64,000 nt of DNA, from the NCBI RefSeq assembly GCF_002104765.1, contig NZ_NCXM01000004.1, forward strand, positions 124,001 through 188,000. Reading direction: 5' to 3'. Positions 27,793 to 36,853 of the stretch are shown one piece after another. Below the pieces are notes generated by a model that was not told the DNA's origin, did not search any database, and saw nothing but the letters and a program-made list of their open reading frames with translations. The DNA comes from Mycolicibacterium vulneris (GTDB lineage: Bacteria > Actinomycetota > Actinomycetes > Mycobacteriales > Mycobacteriaceae). Each line of letters starts with the position of its first letter. The first letter of the stretch is position 1. Position numbers and translations under genes: made by a program.

Positions 27793-29955
27793 CTACAGCT
27801 GCGGATCGGCGCCGAGATCGTCTTCCTGGCGGCCGCCGTAGCGGTCGCCCTCGGCGGCCGCTAGCAGCCACGCGTATTGGAAGGCGGCTTCCTCCCAACC
27901 CTTGTAGCGGCCACTGACACCACCGTGTCCGGCGTTCATCTGGGTCTTCAACAGGACCGGACTGCCGTCGCCGTTGGCGTGGCGCAGCGCCGCGACCCAT
28001 TTGGCCGGCTCCACGTAGTAGACCCTCGTATCGTTCAGCGACGTCATGGCCAAAATCGCCGGATACCGCTTGGCCTCGACATTCTCGTACGGCGAATAGG
28101 ACTTCATGTAGGAGTAGACATCCTTGTCCGCCAAGGGATTTCCCCATTCGTCCCACTCGGTGACGGTCAGCGGTAAGGAGGGATCCAAGATGGTGGTCAG
28201 CGGGTCGACGAACGGGACCTGCGCGAGAATTCCGGCGAAGAGCTCCGGCGCCAGGTTGGCCACCGCCCCCATCAGCAATCCGCCGGCGCTGCCCCCGAGC
28301 GCCACCAGCTGACGCGGCCGGGTGACGCCGGAATCCACCAAATGCCGTGCCACCGCGACGAAGTCGGTGAACGTGTTCCTCTTCTCCAACAGCTTGCCGT
28401 GCTCGTACCACAGCCGGCCCATCTCACCGCCGCCACGCACGTGGGCGATGGCGAACACCATGCCGCGATCCAGCAGCGACAATCGGGCGATGGAGAAGCT
28501 CGGGTCGGTGCACAGCTCGTAGGCGCCGTAGCCGTAAAGCAATGCGGGCGCCGGAAATTCGATCCCGGCGCGGTGCACGATGGACACCGGGATCCGGGTG
28601 CCGTCGTCGGCGACCGCCCAGTCACGCCGTTCCACATAGTCCGCGGGCCGGTAATCGCCGAGCACGGGCTGCTCGCGCAGCAAGATGCGCTCGCCGGTGG
28701 CGAGATCGATGTCGTAGACCCGGGCCGGAACGACCAGCGATCCCGCCCTGATCCGCAGCTTGGGCGCCTCCCAGTTGGGGTTGCCGGCCGGGCCGGCCGT
28801 CATCAGCTCGGAGTCGAACGAAATCTCTTCGGGCTGCCCATAGGTGCCGTCGGCGTTGATGGGCCACAGCTGCATCCGGGGCAGCGCCTCGCGCCGGTAG
28901 CTGACCACCAGGAGACCGGCGAATGCGTCGACCGCGTCGAGCCGGACGTCGTCGCGGTGCGGGATCAGGGTGCGCTGCTGTGTCGGATCGCTGACCGGCG
29001 CCTCGGTGAGGGTGAAGTTGACCGCGCCGTCGTTGTGCAGGATCAAGAACCGGTCCTGCCCGCCGATGACCGCGTGCTCGACCGCGTACTCAACACCCTC
29101 GCGGCGCGGCAGCACGACGGTGAACTGTGCCTGTGGATCGGCGGCGTCGGCGTAGCGGTACTCGGAGGTGATCGAGGATCCCGAGGCGATGAAGATGTAG
29201 GCCTCGCTGCGGGTGAGTCCCACGCCGAGCCAATACTTTTCGTCTTCTTCGTGATAGACCAGCTCGGCCTCTTCACCGGAGCCCACCCGGTACCGCCACA
29301 CTTTGTCGGGGCGGTGTGCGTCGTCCAGGGTCAGGTAGTACACGGTGCGATTGTCGGCGGCCCACGTCGCACCCGCGCCGATATCGACGATCTCGTCGGG
29401 GAACAACTCGCCGGTGCGTAAGTCCTTGAACCGCAATGTGTAACGCTCATCGCCGAGGGTGTCGACGGAGTACGCCAGCAGGTTTCCGTCGAGGCTCACC
29501 GTCGCGGCCCCCAGGGAGAAGAACTCGTGTCCCTCGGCTTCGGCATTGGAATCGAGCAGAATCTGCTCGCCCGGGATCGCGGTGTTCTCGTCCAGCGTCG
29601 GCGGGTCCCAGTCGTCGGGCCCGCTTATCGGGCAACGGCATTGGACGCGATATTGCTTGCCCTCGTAGGTGCGCGCGTAGTACCACCACTCGCCCTGCCG
29701 GGTGGGCACCGAAAGATCCGTCTCCTTGGTGCGCGCCTTGATCTCGTCGAAAATCTGTTGCCGCAGCGGTTCCAGGTGGGCGGTCATCTGATCGACGTAG
29801 GCGTTCTCCGCCTCGAGGTAGGCGATGACTTCGGGGTTGGTCTTTTCGCGCAGCCACTCGTACGGGTCGACGAAGACGTCGCCGTGGTGCTCACGTCGAC
29901 TCTCCACCCGCTTGGCGACCGGGGGCCCCGAGCCCTCCAAGTGCGTCTCGGTCAT
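27793..29955 (-). CDS. ptrB: Oligopeptidase B (S9A prolyl-oligopeptidase family)
   Basis: A 720-residue cytosolic serine peptidase cleaving short peptides after basic residues. An N-terminal beta-propeller is followed by a C-terminal alpha/beta-hydrolase domain with [11 protein letters not shown] (catalytic Ser), SLNDTRVYY (Asp) and [12 protein letters not shown] (His). The start at ATG 29955 ([10 protein letters not shown]) overlaps the purC stop by 4 bp (ATGA). In M. tuberculosis the gene is annotated as two pieces, ptrBa and ptrBb (Rv0781-Rv0782); here it is one intact frame, so this shows the ancestral form. Confidence 0.95.
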   Translation of the reverse strand: MTETHLEGSGPPVAKRVESRREHHGDVFVDPYEWLREKTNPEVIAYLEAENAYVDQMTAHLEPLRQQIFDEIKARTKETDLSVPTRQGEWWYYARTYEGKQYRVQCRCPISGPDDWDPPTLDENTAIPGEQILLDSNAEAEGHEFFSLGAATVSLDGNLLAYSVDTLGDERYTLRFKDLRTGELFPDEIVDIGAGATWAADNRTVYYLTLDDAHRPDKVWRYRVGSGEEAELVYHEEDEKYWLGVGLTRSEAYIFIASGSSITSEYRYADAADPQAQFTVVLPRREGVEYAVEHAVIGGQDRFLILHNDGAVNFTLTEAPVSDPTQQRTLIPHRDDVRLDAVDAFAGLLVVSYRREALPRMQLWPINADGTYGQPEEISFDSELMTAGPAGNPNWEAPKLRIRAGSLVVPARVYDIDLATGERILLREQPVLGDYRPADYVERRDWAVADDGTRIPVSIVHRAGIEFPAPALLYGYGAYELCTDPSFSIARLSLLDRGMVFAIAHVRGGGEMGRLWYEHGKLLEKRNTFTDFVAVARHLVDSGVTRPRQLVALGGSAGGLLMGAVANLAPELFAGILAQVPFVDPLTTILDPSLPLTVTEWDEWGNPLADKDVYSYMKSYSPYENVEAKRYPAILAMTSLNDTRVYYVEPAKWVAALRHANGDGSPVLLKTQMNAGHGGVSGRYKGWEEAAFQYAWLLAAAEGDRYGGRQEDDLGADPQL

Positions 29956-30842
29956 GCGCTGGGACCGATCCAGTCGTTGAAGCTCAGGCCGGAAATGCGT
30001 TCGTAGGCATCGATATAGCGGTCTCGGGTGGCGTCGATGATGTGCTCCGGCAGTGGCGGCGGGGGTTGTGAGCCGTGGCGGTCCCAGCCGGACTCGGGCC
30101 CGGTCAACCAGTTGCGGACGAACTGCTTGTCGAAGCTGTTCTGGACGACGCCGACCTGATACTCGTCGGCCGGCCAATACCGCGACGAATCCGGCGTGAA
30201 GATTTCGTCGGCGAGCAGCAGGTTGCCGACACGGTCGGTGCCGAACTCGAATTTGGTGTCCGCGATGATGATTCCCTTCCGGAGGGCGTGATCGGCGGCC
30301 TGCACGTAGATCTGCAGGGTGCGGTCGCGCAGTTGGTTGGCGGGCACGGCACCGACCATCTCGATGACGCGGGCGAAGGGGATGTTCTCGTCGTGGTCGC
30401 CCAGTGCGGCTTTCGTTGCGGGAGTGAACAGCGGTTCGGCGAACCTGCTGGCTTCGACCAGTCCCGGCGGCAGCGTGATACCGCAGACGCTTCCGGTCGC
30501 CTGGTAGTCCAGCAATCCCGAGCCGGTCAGGTAGCCCCGAGCCACGCATTCCACCGGAAGCATCTCCAGCTGGCGCACCACCAGCGCGCGGCCCAGCACC
30601 TCGTCGGGAATGCGTGGGTCGTCGGGTGGCCCGGCCAGATGGTTGGGGGCGTCGACGAGGCCGAAGAAGAAGACGCTCATCGCGGTGAGGATGCGCCCCT
30701 TGTCCGGGATGGTGCTGTCCAGGACGAAGTCGTACGCCGAGATCCGGTCGGTGGCGACGAGCAGCAGGTGTTCGTCGTCGACGCGATACAGCTCGCGGAC
30801 CTTGCCGCTGGCCAGATGCTGGTAGTCGGACAGTGCAGGCAT
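29952..30842 (-). CDS. purC: Phosphoribosylaminoimidazole-succinocarboxamide synthase PurC
   Basis: SAICAR synthase (296 aa), which joins CAIR and aspartate using ATP. Signature segments: [26 protein letters not shown] at about 13-38 in pieces, [28 protein letters not shown], and [22 protein letters not shown] lies 6 nt before the ATG, so the mRNA is probably leaderless. Its stop overlaps the ptrB start, so ptrB is likely translated from the same transcript. Confidence 0.97.
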   Translation of the reverse strand: MPALSDYQHLASGKVRELYRVDDEHLLLVATDRISAYDFVLDSTIPDKGRILTAMSVFFFGLVDAPNHLAGPPDDPRIPDEVLGRALVVRQLEMLPVECVARGYLTGSGLLDYQATGSVCGITLPPGLVEASRFAEPLFTPATKAALGDHDENIPFARVIEMVGAVPANQLRDRTLQIYVQAADHALRKGIIIADTKFEFGTDRVGNLLLADEIFTPDSSRYWPADEYQVGVVQNSFDKQFVRNWLTGPESGWDRHGSQPPPPLPEHIIDATRDRYIDAYERISGLSFNDWIGPSA

Positions 30843-30854
30843 CCGGTCAGCCTA
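30843..30854 (-). promoter_or_regulatory. Leaderless-type -10 box of purC
   Basis: On the minus strand TAGGCT (30849-30854) is followed by 6 nt and the purC ATG. No Shine-Dalgarno sequence is present. Confidence 0.45.
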
Positions 30855-30894
30855 TCGGGCACCTGCAAACGCGCTTTGTGCTGGGATCGGGGCT

Positions 30895-31515
30895 ATGACA
30901 CTGCGGTTTGTGCCCTACTCCACCAGGCCCGGCCGGCTGGCCGTCCAGCTGTTCAGCGACTTGGCCGTCGTCATCTGGACAGTGCTCTGGCTGCTCGTCG
31001 GGCTGGCCGTCTACGACGCCATCGCCACCATCGCCGACGCGGGCCGGCAGGTGGAGAGCGGCGCGAACGGAATCGCCGGCAATCTCGAGTCCGCCGGCCA
31101 CGGCGCCCAGCACATCCCGGTGGTGGGTGACACGGTCAGCAAGCCGCTCAACTCCGCCAGCCACGCCGCGCTGGACATCGCCGGCGCGGGCCACGATCTG
31201 GACAGCGCGGCAAGCTGGCTCGCGGTGCTGCTCGCGATGGCCGTCGTCGCGGTCCCGATCCTCATCGTGGCGCTGCCGTGGCTGCTTCTGCGACTGCGAT
31301 TCTTCCGGCGCAAGTTGGCGGTGACCACACTGGCCGCGACCCCGGGGGGTGCGCAATTGCTTGCGCTGCGCGCGCTGACGAACCGCCCGCCCCGGAAGTT
31401 GATCGCCGTCAGCGCGGATCCGGTCGGCGGGTGGCGCCGTGAGGATCCGGCCACCATCGGGGCCCTGGTCGCGCTCGAACTACGGTCGGCCGGAGTTGCG
31501 CTGCGCGGGAGCTAG
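30895..31515 (+). CDS. Conserved mycobacterial membrane protein (Rv0779c-like)
   Basis: A 206-residue protein of the same length as remembered for Rv0779c. One long TM segment at about 25-45 (VVIWTVLWLLVGLAVYDAIA) and another at about 115-137 (LAVLLAMAVVAVPILIVALPWLLL) flank an amphipathic external or coiled region with repeated Ala/Gly/Ser residues. The C-terminal 65 residues are cytosolic and carry TLAATPGGAQLLALRALTNRP. Function unknown. Its 3' end overlaps the convergent transporter remnant by about 36 bp. Confidence 0.82.
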   Translation: MTLRFVPYSTRPGRLAVQLFSDLAVVIWTVLWLLVGLAVYDAIATIADAGRQVESGANGIAGNLESAGHGAQHIPVVGDTVSKPLNSASHAALDIAGAGHDLDSAASWLAVLLAMAVVAVPILIVALPWLLLRLRFFRRKLAVTTLAATPGGAQLLALRALTNRPPRKLIAVSADPVGGWRREDPATIGALVALELRSAGVALRGS

Positions 31516-31727
31516 CAACAGCGCCCGCGCCACCAGTAGCAGCCCTGCGACGACCACAATGATCCAGGCGGCCAACGCATCCCAGAAGAACACCTGGCGA
31601 TGACGCCCATCGCGTCAATGATCAACCGGTATCCGTGATCGTGCGCGCCGATGGACAAGATTCCCGTCGCCATCACCGCGGCGAACACATCGGGTGAGGG
31701 CTCGACATCGGCGAGCCGGATCGTCAC
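31480..31727 (-). pseudogene. Truncated TDT-family (TehA/C4-dicarboxylate type) transporter
   Basis: The GTG at 31727 overlaps the cyp126 stop (GTGA). It starts [21 protein letters not shown] then ILSIGAHDHGYR, matching the N-terminus of tellurite-resistance/dicarboxylate-transporter (TDT) proteins. Around 31598 the frame changes; the other frame then encodes FFWDALAAWIIVVVAGLLLV plus a short tail to a stop at 31480, which looks like a final membrane helix. About 250 residues of the middle are missing. So this is an internal-deletion and frameshift remnant once coupled to cyp126. Confidence 0.65.
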
Positions 31728-32986
31728 GGTTGGTCGCGTAGCTCCACGACGAGGTGCCGAATGCCGGTGTGCCGATTGCTGCGGGCCCATTCGACCGGCC
31801 CGACGACTTGGATCCCGCCGAACCGGGACAGCAGTTCTTCGAACAAGACCCGTAACTCGAGCCGGGCCAGGTTGGCGCCCAGGCAATAGTGCACACCCTG
31901 GCCGAACCCCAGATGCGGGTTGGGTTTTCGGGCGATATCGAACTCGTCGGCGTTCTCGAACACGCCGGGGTCGCGATTCGCCGAGCCTTCCCAGATCTGT
32001 ATCTTCTGTCCGGCCTCGATCGGCTGCCCGCCCAGCGTGACGTCGCGGGTGGCGGTGCGGCGCTTGGAAGGTGACGGCGACGTCCACCGCACCATCTCCT
32101 CGACGGCCGTGGGTAGCGCGTCGAGATCGCCGCGCAGTGACCGCAATTGCTGCGGATGGTCGGCCAGCGCCAGCAGGCCGCCCGCGACGGCGTTGCGGGT
32201 GGTCTCCGCCCCGGCGCTGAACAACAGGCTGAAGAACAGGTACAGCTCGAGGTCGGACAGGGCGGACCCGCCGTCGGCGTCTTCCAGCATGGCGTTCGCC
32301 ACGACCGACAACATGTCGTCGGTCGGGTGCTCCCGCTTGGCCGCGATCAGCTGCTGACCGTACTCATACATCCGCGACCCGGCCGCCGCGTCTCTTTCGG
32401 AGACCGACAGCTGCGACAGTGCGGCCTTGCGCGAGCCGCCGAAGTCGAATTGCGGCTCGATCGTCTCGAACAACCAATGCCGTTCGGATTCAGGCACTCC
32501 CAGCAGGATGCAGATCATCTGCATCGGCAATTCGACCGCGATGTCCACCAGGAAGTCGAACGGCTCGCCCGGCGCCACCGCGTCCAGCAGCCGGCGCGCC
32601 CGGGTCCGCAGATCGTCCTCGACCAGCCGGATCATCCGCGGCGTCAGCCCGGAGCTGACCAGCCGCCGGATCTGCGAATGCCGCGGATCGTCCATCATGT
32701 TGAGCACCTGACCCGCGATCGCCAGGTCCTGCAACAGCGTGCCACCATACGGTCGCGCGCCACCGGTGACCGATGAATACGTCACCGGATCCTTCAGCAC
32801 CTCAAGCGTTTCCGCGTAGGTTGCCACCGACCAGAACCCTTCGCCGTCCGGGGTGTTGTCGGTCGGCGCATGCCAGTACACCGGCGCCTCACGGCGATGG
32901 ATCGCGAACAGATCGTGCGGAAATCCGTTGGCGAAGTTGTCCAGATCGGTGAAGTCGATCTCCGCGAGCGCGCCGGCCAGCGTCAC
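31724..32986 (-). CDS. cyp126: Cytochrome P450 CYP126
   Basis: A 420-residue P450. The I-helix is [14 protein letters not shown] with the acid-Thr pair, the K-helix is EEMVRW (ExxR form), and the heme loop is [19 protein letters not shown] with the thiolate Cys. Order and length agree with Rv0778 (cyp126) between purB and Rv0779c. The start at 32986 ([18 protein letters not shown]) overlaps the purB stop by 4 bp. Electrons would come from a ferredoxin/reductase pair; the natural substrate is unknown, although CYP126 of M. tuberculosis binds azoles. Confidence 0.93.
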   Translation of the reverse strand: MTLAGALAEIDFTDLDNFANGFPHDLFAIHRREAPVYWHAPTDNTPDGEGFWSVATYAETLEVLKDPVTYSSVTGGARPYGGTLLQDLAIAGQVLNMMDDPRHSQIRRLVSSGLTPRMIRLVEDDLRTRARRLLDAVAPGEPFDFLVDIAVELPMQMICILLGVPESERHWLFETIEPQFDFGGSRKAALSQLSVSERDAAAGSRMYEYGQQLIAAKREHPTDDMLSVVANAMLEDADGGSALSDLELYLFFSLLFSAGAETTRNAVAGGLLALADHPQQLRSLRGDLDALPTAVEEMVRWTSPSPSKRRTATRDVTLGGQPIEAGQKIQIWEGSANRDPGVFENADEFDIARKPNPHLGFGQGVHYCLGANLARLELRVLFEELLSRFGGIQVVGPVEWARSNRHTGIRHLVVELRDQP

Positions 32987-34401
32987 AGGATCGCACCCGG
33001 GGCGTACTTGGCCGCGTCCGGGTAGCGATTCACCAGCGCGTCCACCTGCGCCGCCACCTCGTCCACCTGGTCACCGGCGGCGCCGGTGAACGCCTTCTTG
33101 TCGGCGAGCGCGGCGTCCAGCGCCGCCCGGTCCAGCGGCAACCGCTCGTCGGCCGCCAGCCGCTCCAGCAGGTCGGGCTCGGCGCCGTGTTCGCGCATGG
33201 CGAGGGCGGTGGCCACCGCGTGCTCGCGGATCACGTGATGCGCGGCCTCGCGCCCGACGCCGGCGCGCACCGCGGCGATCAACACCTTGGTGGTGGCCAG
33301 GAACGGCAGGTAGCGGTCCAGTTCGCGACTGATCACCGCCGGATAGGCGCCGAACTCGTCGAGCACCGTCAGGAACGTCTCGATCTGCCCATCGATGGCA
33401 AAGAAGCTGTCCGGCAACGCCACTCGTCGCACCACCGAACAGAACACGTCGCCCTCGTTCCACTGCGCACCGGCCAGTTCGGCGGCCATCGAGGCGTAAC
33501 CGCGCAGCACGACCTGCAACCCGTTGACCCGTTCGCAGCTGCGCGTGTTCATCTTGTGCGGCATGGCCGACGAGCCCACCTGTCCGGGCGCGAATCCCTC
33601 GGTGACCAGTTCATGCCCGGCCATCAGCCGGATGGTGTGGGCCAGCGACGACGGCCCGGCGCCCAGCTGCACCAGCGCCGAGAACACGTCGTGGTCCAGC
33701 GAACGCGGATACACCTGCCCGACGCTGGTCAATACCGTTGCGAATCCCAGGAATTCGGCGACGCGCCGCTCGAGGTTGGCGAGCTTGGCCGCGTCACCGT
33801 CCAGCAGGTCGAGCATGTCCTGCGAGGTGCCCATCGGGCCCTTGATGCCGCGCAGCGGGTAGCGGTCGATCAGCTCCCGCAGCCTGGTCAACGCGATCAG
33901 CGTCTCCTGTGCCGCCGACGCGAACCTCTTGCCTAACGTGGTGGCCTGCGCGGCGACATTGTGGCTGCGTCCGGCCATCACCAGGTCGCGGTAGGTTACG
34001 GCCCGCTCGGCAAGCCGCGCGGCCACCGCCACGCCGTGACCGAAGACCAGTTCCAGCGAGCGCCGGATCTGCAGTTGCTCCACGTTCTCGGTCAGGTCGC
34101 GACTGGTCATGCCCTTGTGCACGTGCTCGTGACCGGCCAGCGCATTGAATTCCTCGATGCGCGCCTTCACGTCGTGGCGCAGCACCCGTTCGCGGTCCGC
34201 GATGGACGCCAGGTCGACGTCCTCGATCACCCGCTCGTAGTCGGCGATGGCTTCGGAAGGTACCGATACACCCAATTCCGCCTGTGCGCGCAGCACCGCC
34301 AGCCACAGCCGCCGCTCGGCGACGACCTTGGCCTCCGGCGACCAGATCGCGACCATCTCGGCACTGGCGTACCGGGTGGCCAGCACATTCGGAATGCTCA
34401 C
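32983..34401 (-). CDS. purB: Adenylosuccinate lyase PurB
   Basis: A 472-residue fumarase-superfamily enzyme acting twice in purine synthesis (SAICAR to AICAR, adenylosuccinate to AMP). The start is the GTG at 34401 ([16 protein letters not shown]) with GAGGA 5 nt upstream; this equals the length remembered for M. tuberculosis. Signature features: [32 protein letters not shown], and the flexible loop [17 protein letters not shown] with the catalytic Ser. The longer frame to 34467 is out of the conserved region. It is followed by cyp126 with a 4-bp overlap. Confidence 0.97.
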   Translation of the reverse strand: MSIPNVLATRYASAEMVAIWSPEAKVVAERRLWLAVLRAQAELGVSVPSEAIADYERVIEDVDLASIADRERVLRHDVKARIEEFNALAGHEHVHKGMTSRDLTENVEQLQIRRSLELVFGHGVAVAARLAERAVTYRDLVMAGRSHNVAAQATTLGKRFASAAQETLIALTRLRELIDRYPLRGIKGPMGTSQDMLDLLDGDAAKLANLERRVAEFLGFATVLTSVGQVYPRSLDHDVFSALVQLGAGPSSLAHTIRLMAGHELVTEGFAPGQVGSSAMPHKMNTRSCERVNGLQVVLRGYASMAAELAGAQWNEGDVFCSVVRRVALPDSFFAIDGQIETFLTVLDEFGAYPAVISRELDRYLPFLATTKVLIAAVRAGVGREAAHHVIREHAVATALAMREHGAEPDLLERLAADERLPLDRAALDAALADKKAFTGAAGDQVDEVAAQVDALVNRYPDAAKYAPGAIL

Positions 34402-34450
34402 TTGGTCCTCACGAACACACAGCTTACGGTCGGGGTCATAACCTATGCGG

Positions 34451-35197
34451 ATGTACTTCGCCGGCATCGACCTCGCCTGGGCGGGTCGTAACCCGACCGG
34501 CGTCGCCGTCGTCGACTCGGGCGGCGCTCTGGTGAGTGTGTGCGCGGTCCGCGACGACGACGAGATCCTGGCCGCGTTGCGCCCCTATGTGCGGGGCGAT
34601 TGCCTGGTCGCCTTCGATGCGCCCCTGGTGGTGACCAACCCGACCGGCCAGCGTCCGGCCGAGACCGCGCTGAACCGCGATTTCCGGAGATACGAGGCCG
34701 GCGCCCACCCCTGCAACACCGGGAAGCCCGAGTTCGCCGGCGGTCCGCGCGCGGGCCGGCTGGCCGCGGCGCTGGGCCTGGATCTGGATCCGCGATCGCC
34801 GGCCGCCCGGCGCGCCATCGAGGTCTACCCGCACGCGGCGACCGTCGCGCTGTTCCGCCTGGAGCGGACCCTGAAATACAAGGCGAAGCCCGGTCGGACC
34901 GTGGACGGGCTCCAATCCGAGCTGTTGCTGCTGATGGACGGCGTCGAGCGGCTGGCGCAGGCCCCGGTGCCGCTCCGGGTGGCCGGGCACGCCGGCTGGG
35001 TCGCGCTGCGCCGCGCCGTCGCGGCCGCGCAGCGCAAAAGCGAGCTGCGCCGCTCGGAGGATCCGGTCGACGCCGTGGTGTGCGCCTATGTGGCGGTGTA
35101 TGCGCAGCGCAGCCCGGGGAACGTCACGATCTACGGCGACCTGGACACCGGGTACATCGTGACGCCGTCGCTGCCGGCGGATCCGGTCCGCGCGTAG
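34451..35197 (+). CDS. DUF429 family protein (Rv0776c-like)
   Basis: A predicted nuclease-like protein (248 aa from ATG 34451; an ATG at 34445 adds two residues). DUF429 features: YFAGIDLAWAGRNPTG at the N-terminus with the first acidic residue of an RNase H-type fold, LVAFDAPLVVTNPTGQRPAE near 55-75, and SEDPVDAVVCAYVAVYA with the C-terminal Asp. A TAACCT -10 candidate lies 6 nt before ATG 34451. DUF429 members are predicted RNase H-like nucleases; nothing experimental is known to me for this one. It is divergent from purB. Confidence 0.82.
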   Translation: MYFAGIDLAWAGRNPTGVAVVDSGGALVSVCAVRDDDEILAALRPYVRGDCLVAFDAPLVVTNPTGQRPAETALNRDFRRYEAGAHPCNTGKPEFAGGPRAGRLAAALGLDLDPRSPAARRAIEVYPHAATVALFRLERTLKYKAKPGRTVDGLQSELLLLMDGVERLAQAPVPLRVAGHAGWVALRRAVAAAQRKSELRRSEDPVDAVVCAYVAVYAQRSPGNVTIYGDLDTGYIVTPSLPADPVRA

Positions 35198-35204
35198 CGG
35201 TCGG

Positions 35205-35822
35205 TCAGATCTGCACGGGCCGCTGATCGATGGGCGCGAGCACCTCGATGAGGTCGACCACGGCACCTTGCGCCGCCGCTCGCGGATCCCGCCCCTCCAC
35301 CAGGGCCGACACCACCGACCCGTCGACCGCGCAGATCAACGTGCACACCAGTTCGATGTGCACCGAACGGCCCGAGCGCTCGATGGCCTCGGCGATCGCC
35401 TCGGCGCGCTGGCGCAAGCTGCGGCGCATGGTCTCGCGCAGCGCGGGCAGCCGGGTGCACGCGATGTGCCGCTCGTATCGCGAGATCAGCTGATCGGTGA
35501 GGCCCGGGCCGGACACGTCGCCCACGAGCAGATCGGCCAGCACCTCGGCGATGGTCTCCGGTCCCCGGCGCCGCCGCGACAAGCCGCTGACCCGCGACCG
35601 CAACTGCGCCACCTCGATCATCGCGATGTGTTCGACGGCGCGCGCGATCAGATCGTCGAGGGAGGAGAAGTAATAAGTGGTGGACGCCAGCGGCAATCCG
35701 GCCCGCCGGGCAACCGCCCGGTGCCGCACCGCTTCGAAGCCGCCCTCGGACAGCAGCTCGGCGGCGGCGCTGACGAGCGCGTACCGTCGACGTTCTCCTT
35801 TTGGAGTAACCGCTGCTGTCAC
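35205..35822 (-). CDS. TetR-family regulator (Rv0775-like)
   Basis: A 205-residue TetR regulator starting at the GTG at 35822 (VTAAVTPKGERRRYALVSAAA), which fits the length remembered for Rv0775. The helix-turn-helix lies at about 18-60: LLSEGGFEAVRHRAVARRAG then LPLASTTYYFSSLDDLIARAV. The C-terminal domain is typical of the AcrR type (GLTDQLISRYERHIACTR). A 22-bp palindrome lies immediately upstream between this gene and the divergent esterase gene, so it probably represses both. Confidence 0.9.
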   Translation of the reverse strand: MTAAVTPKGERRRYALVSAAAELLSEGGFEAVRHRAVARRAGLPLASTTYYFSSLDDLIARAVEHIAMIEVAQLRSRVSGLSRRRRGPETIAEVLADLLVGDVSGPGLTDQLISRYERHIACTRLPALRETMRRSLRQRAEAIAEAIERSGRSVHIELVCTLICAVDGSVVSALVEGRDPRAAAQGAVVDLIEVLAPIDQRPVQI

Positions 35823-35843
35823 GAGTAGCCATCGTGCCAGCCA

Positions 35844-35865
35844 AAGTGGTACTGCATTGCCATTT
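35844..35865. promoter_or_regulatory. 22-bp palindrome between TetR and esterase genes
   Basis: The arms AAGTGG and CCATTT surround a central TGCA; 16 of 22 positions are symmetric by my reading. It lies 22 bp from the TetR start and about 21 bp from the esterase start, so it overlaps both promoters. It is the most likely operator of the Rv0775-like regulator. Confidence 0.55.
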
Positions 35866-35886
35866 CGGCCAAACGGCCAGGGCATA

Positions 35887-36801
35887 ATGGCCCGCATGCC
35901 CGACCTGAGCCGACGCGCCCTACTCGGCCTCGGCGCCAGCGCGGCCGTGGGGGCGGTGGGCGCCTACGCGCTCGACATCCTGTTAGAGCCCCGCACATCT
36001 CACGCGATGCCGGCGTCGACCGCCGCCACCCAGATGCCGTTGGCGCCGCCGCCCAGCCCACCTCGCGACCCGGCTCCCCCGGCGGCGGCCGCGCCGACGA
36101 TGGTGACCGGTTCCTTCGTCTCCGCCGCGCGCGGCGGGGCGAACACCAATTGGGCCATCGCGCGCCCGCCCGGCCAGACGAAGCCGCTGCGACCCGTGAT
36201 CGCGCTGCACGGCAAGGGCAGCGACGCGTCCACCGTGATGGCGGGCGGCGTCGAACATGGTCTGGCCCAAGCCGTCGATGCCGGGCTGCCACCGTTCGCG
36301 GTGGTCGCCGTCGACGGTGGTGGCGGCTACTGGCACAAGCGGTCGTCCGGTGAGGACAGCGGCGCCATGGTGCTCGACGAGCTCATCCCGATGCTGGGCA
36401 ACCAGAATCTGGACACCTCACGGGTGGCGTTCCTGGGCTGGTCGATGGGCGGCTACGGCGCTTTGCTGCTGGGCGGCCGGCTGGGACCGGCGCGCACCGC
36501 GGCGATCTGCGCGGTGAGCCCGGCGCTGTGGATGTCCTCGGGTGCGGCCGCACCCGGCGCCTTCGACGGGCCGGACGACTTCGCGGCCAACTCGGTGTTC
36601 GGCACGCCCGCCCTGGCCTCGATCCCCATCCGGATCGATTGCGGCGACAGCGATCCGTTTTACGCTGCAACAAAGCAGTTCATCGCGCAACTGCCCAATC
36701 CGCCGGCCGGTGGTTTCTCGCCCGGTGGCCACGACGGGGCATTTTGGAGCTCGCAGTTGCCCGCCGAGCTCACCTGGATGGCACCGCTGCTGACGGCGTG
36801 A
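35887..36801 (+). CDS. Tat-exported esterase (Rv0774c-like)
   Basis: A 304-residue alpha/beta-hydrolase with a twin-arginine signal (LSRRALLGLGASAAVGAVGA, about 6-25) and a Pro/Ala-rich linker at 45-65. The oxyanion segment is HGKGSDAST, the nucleophile Ser is in FLGWSMGGYGALLL, the acid near DCGDSDPFY and the His in SPGGHDGAFW. Rv0774c of M. tuberculosis is a described extracellular esterase. An alternative start at ATG 35896 has a CATAAT box 7 nt upstream, favouring a leaderless mRNA; both keep the Tat motif. Expression is probably controlled by the divergent TetR through the palindrome upstream. Confidence 0.9.
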   Translation: MARMPDLSRRALLGLGASAAVGAVGAYALDILLEPRTSHAMPASTAATQMPLAPPPSPPRDPAPPAAAAPTMVTGSFVSAARGGANTNWAIARPPGQTKPLRPVIALHGKGSDASTVMAGGVEHGLAQAVDAGLPPFAVVAVDGGGGYWHKRSSGEDSGAMVLDELIPMLGNQNLDTSRVAFLGWSMGGYGALLLGGRLGPARTAAICAVSPALWMSSGAAAPGAFDGPDDFAANSVFGTPALASIPIRIDCGDSDPFYAATKQFIAQLPNPPAGGFSPGGHDGAFWSSQLPAELTWMAPLLTA

Positions 36802-36840
36802 GCGCACGGCGCGATATGAGGCCGAACCCCGCCGTAGCGT

Positions 36841-36853
36841 TACGCTCGCGGAG
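36841..36853 (+). promoter_or_regulatory. Leaderless-type -10 box of ggt
   Basis: TACGCT (36841-36846) is followed by 7 nt and the GTG start at 36854. GCGGAG just before the GTG could alternatively act as a weak ribosome site. Confidence 0.4.

Noticed and set aside
34402..34467. Upstream ATG extending PurB by 22 residues
   Set aside because: The GTG at 34401 has a GAGGA ribosome site and gives the family length and N-terminus.
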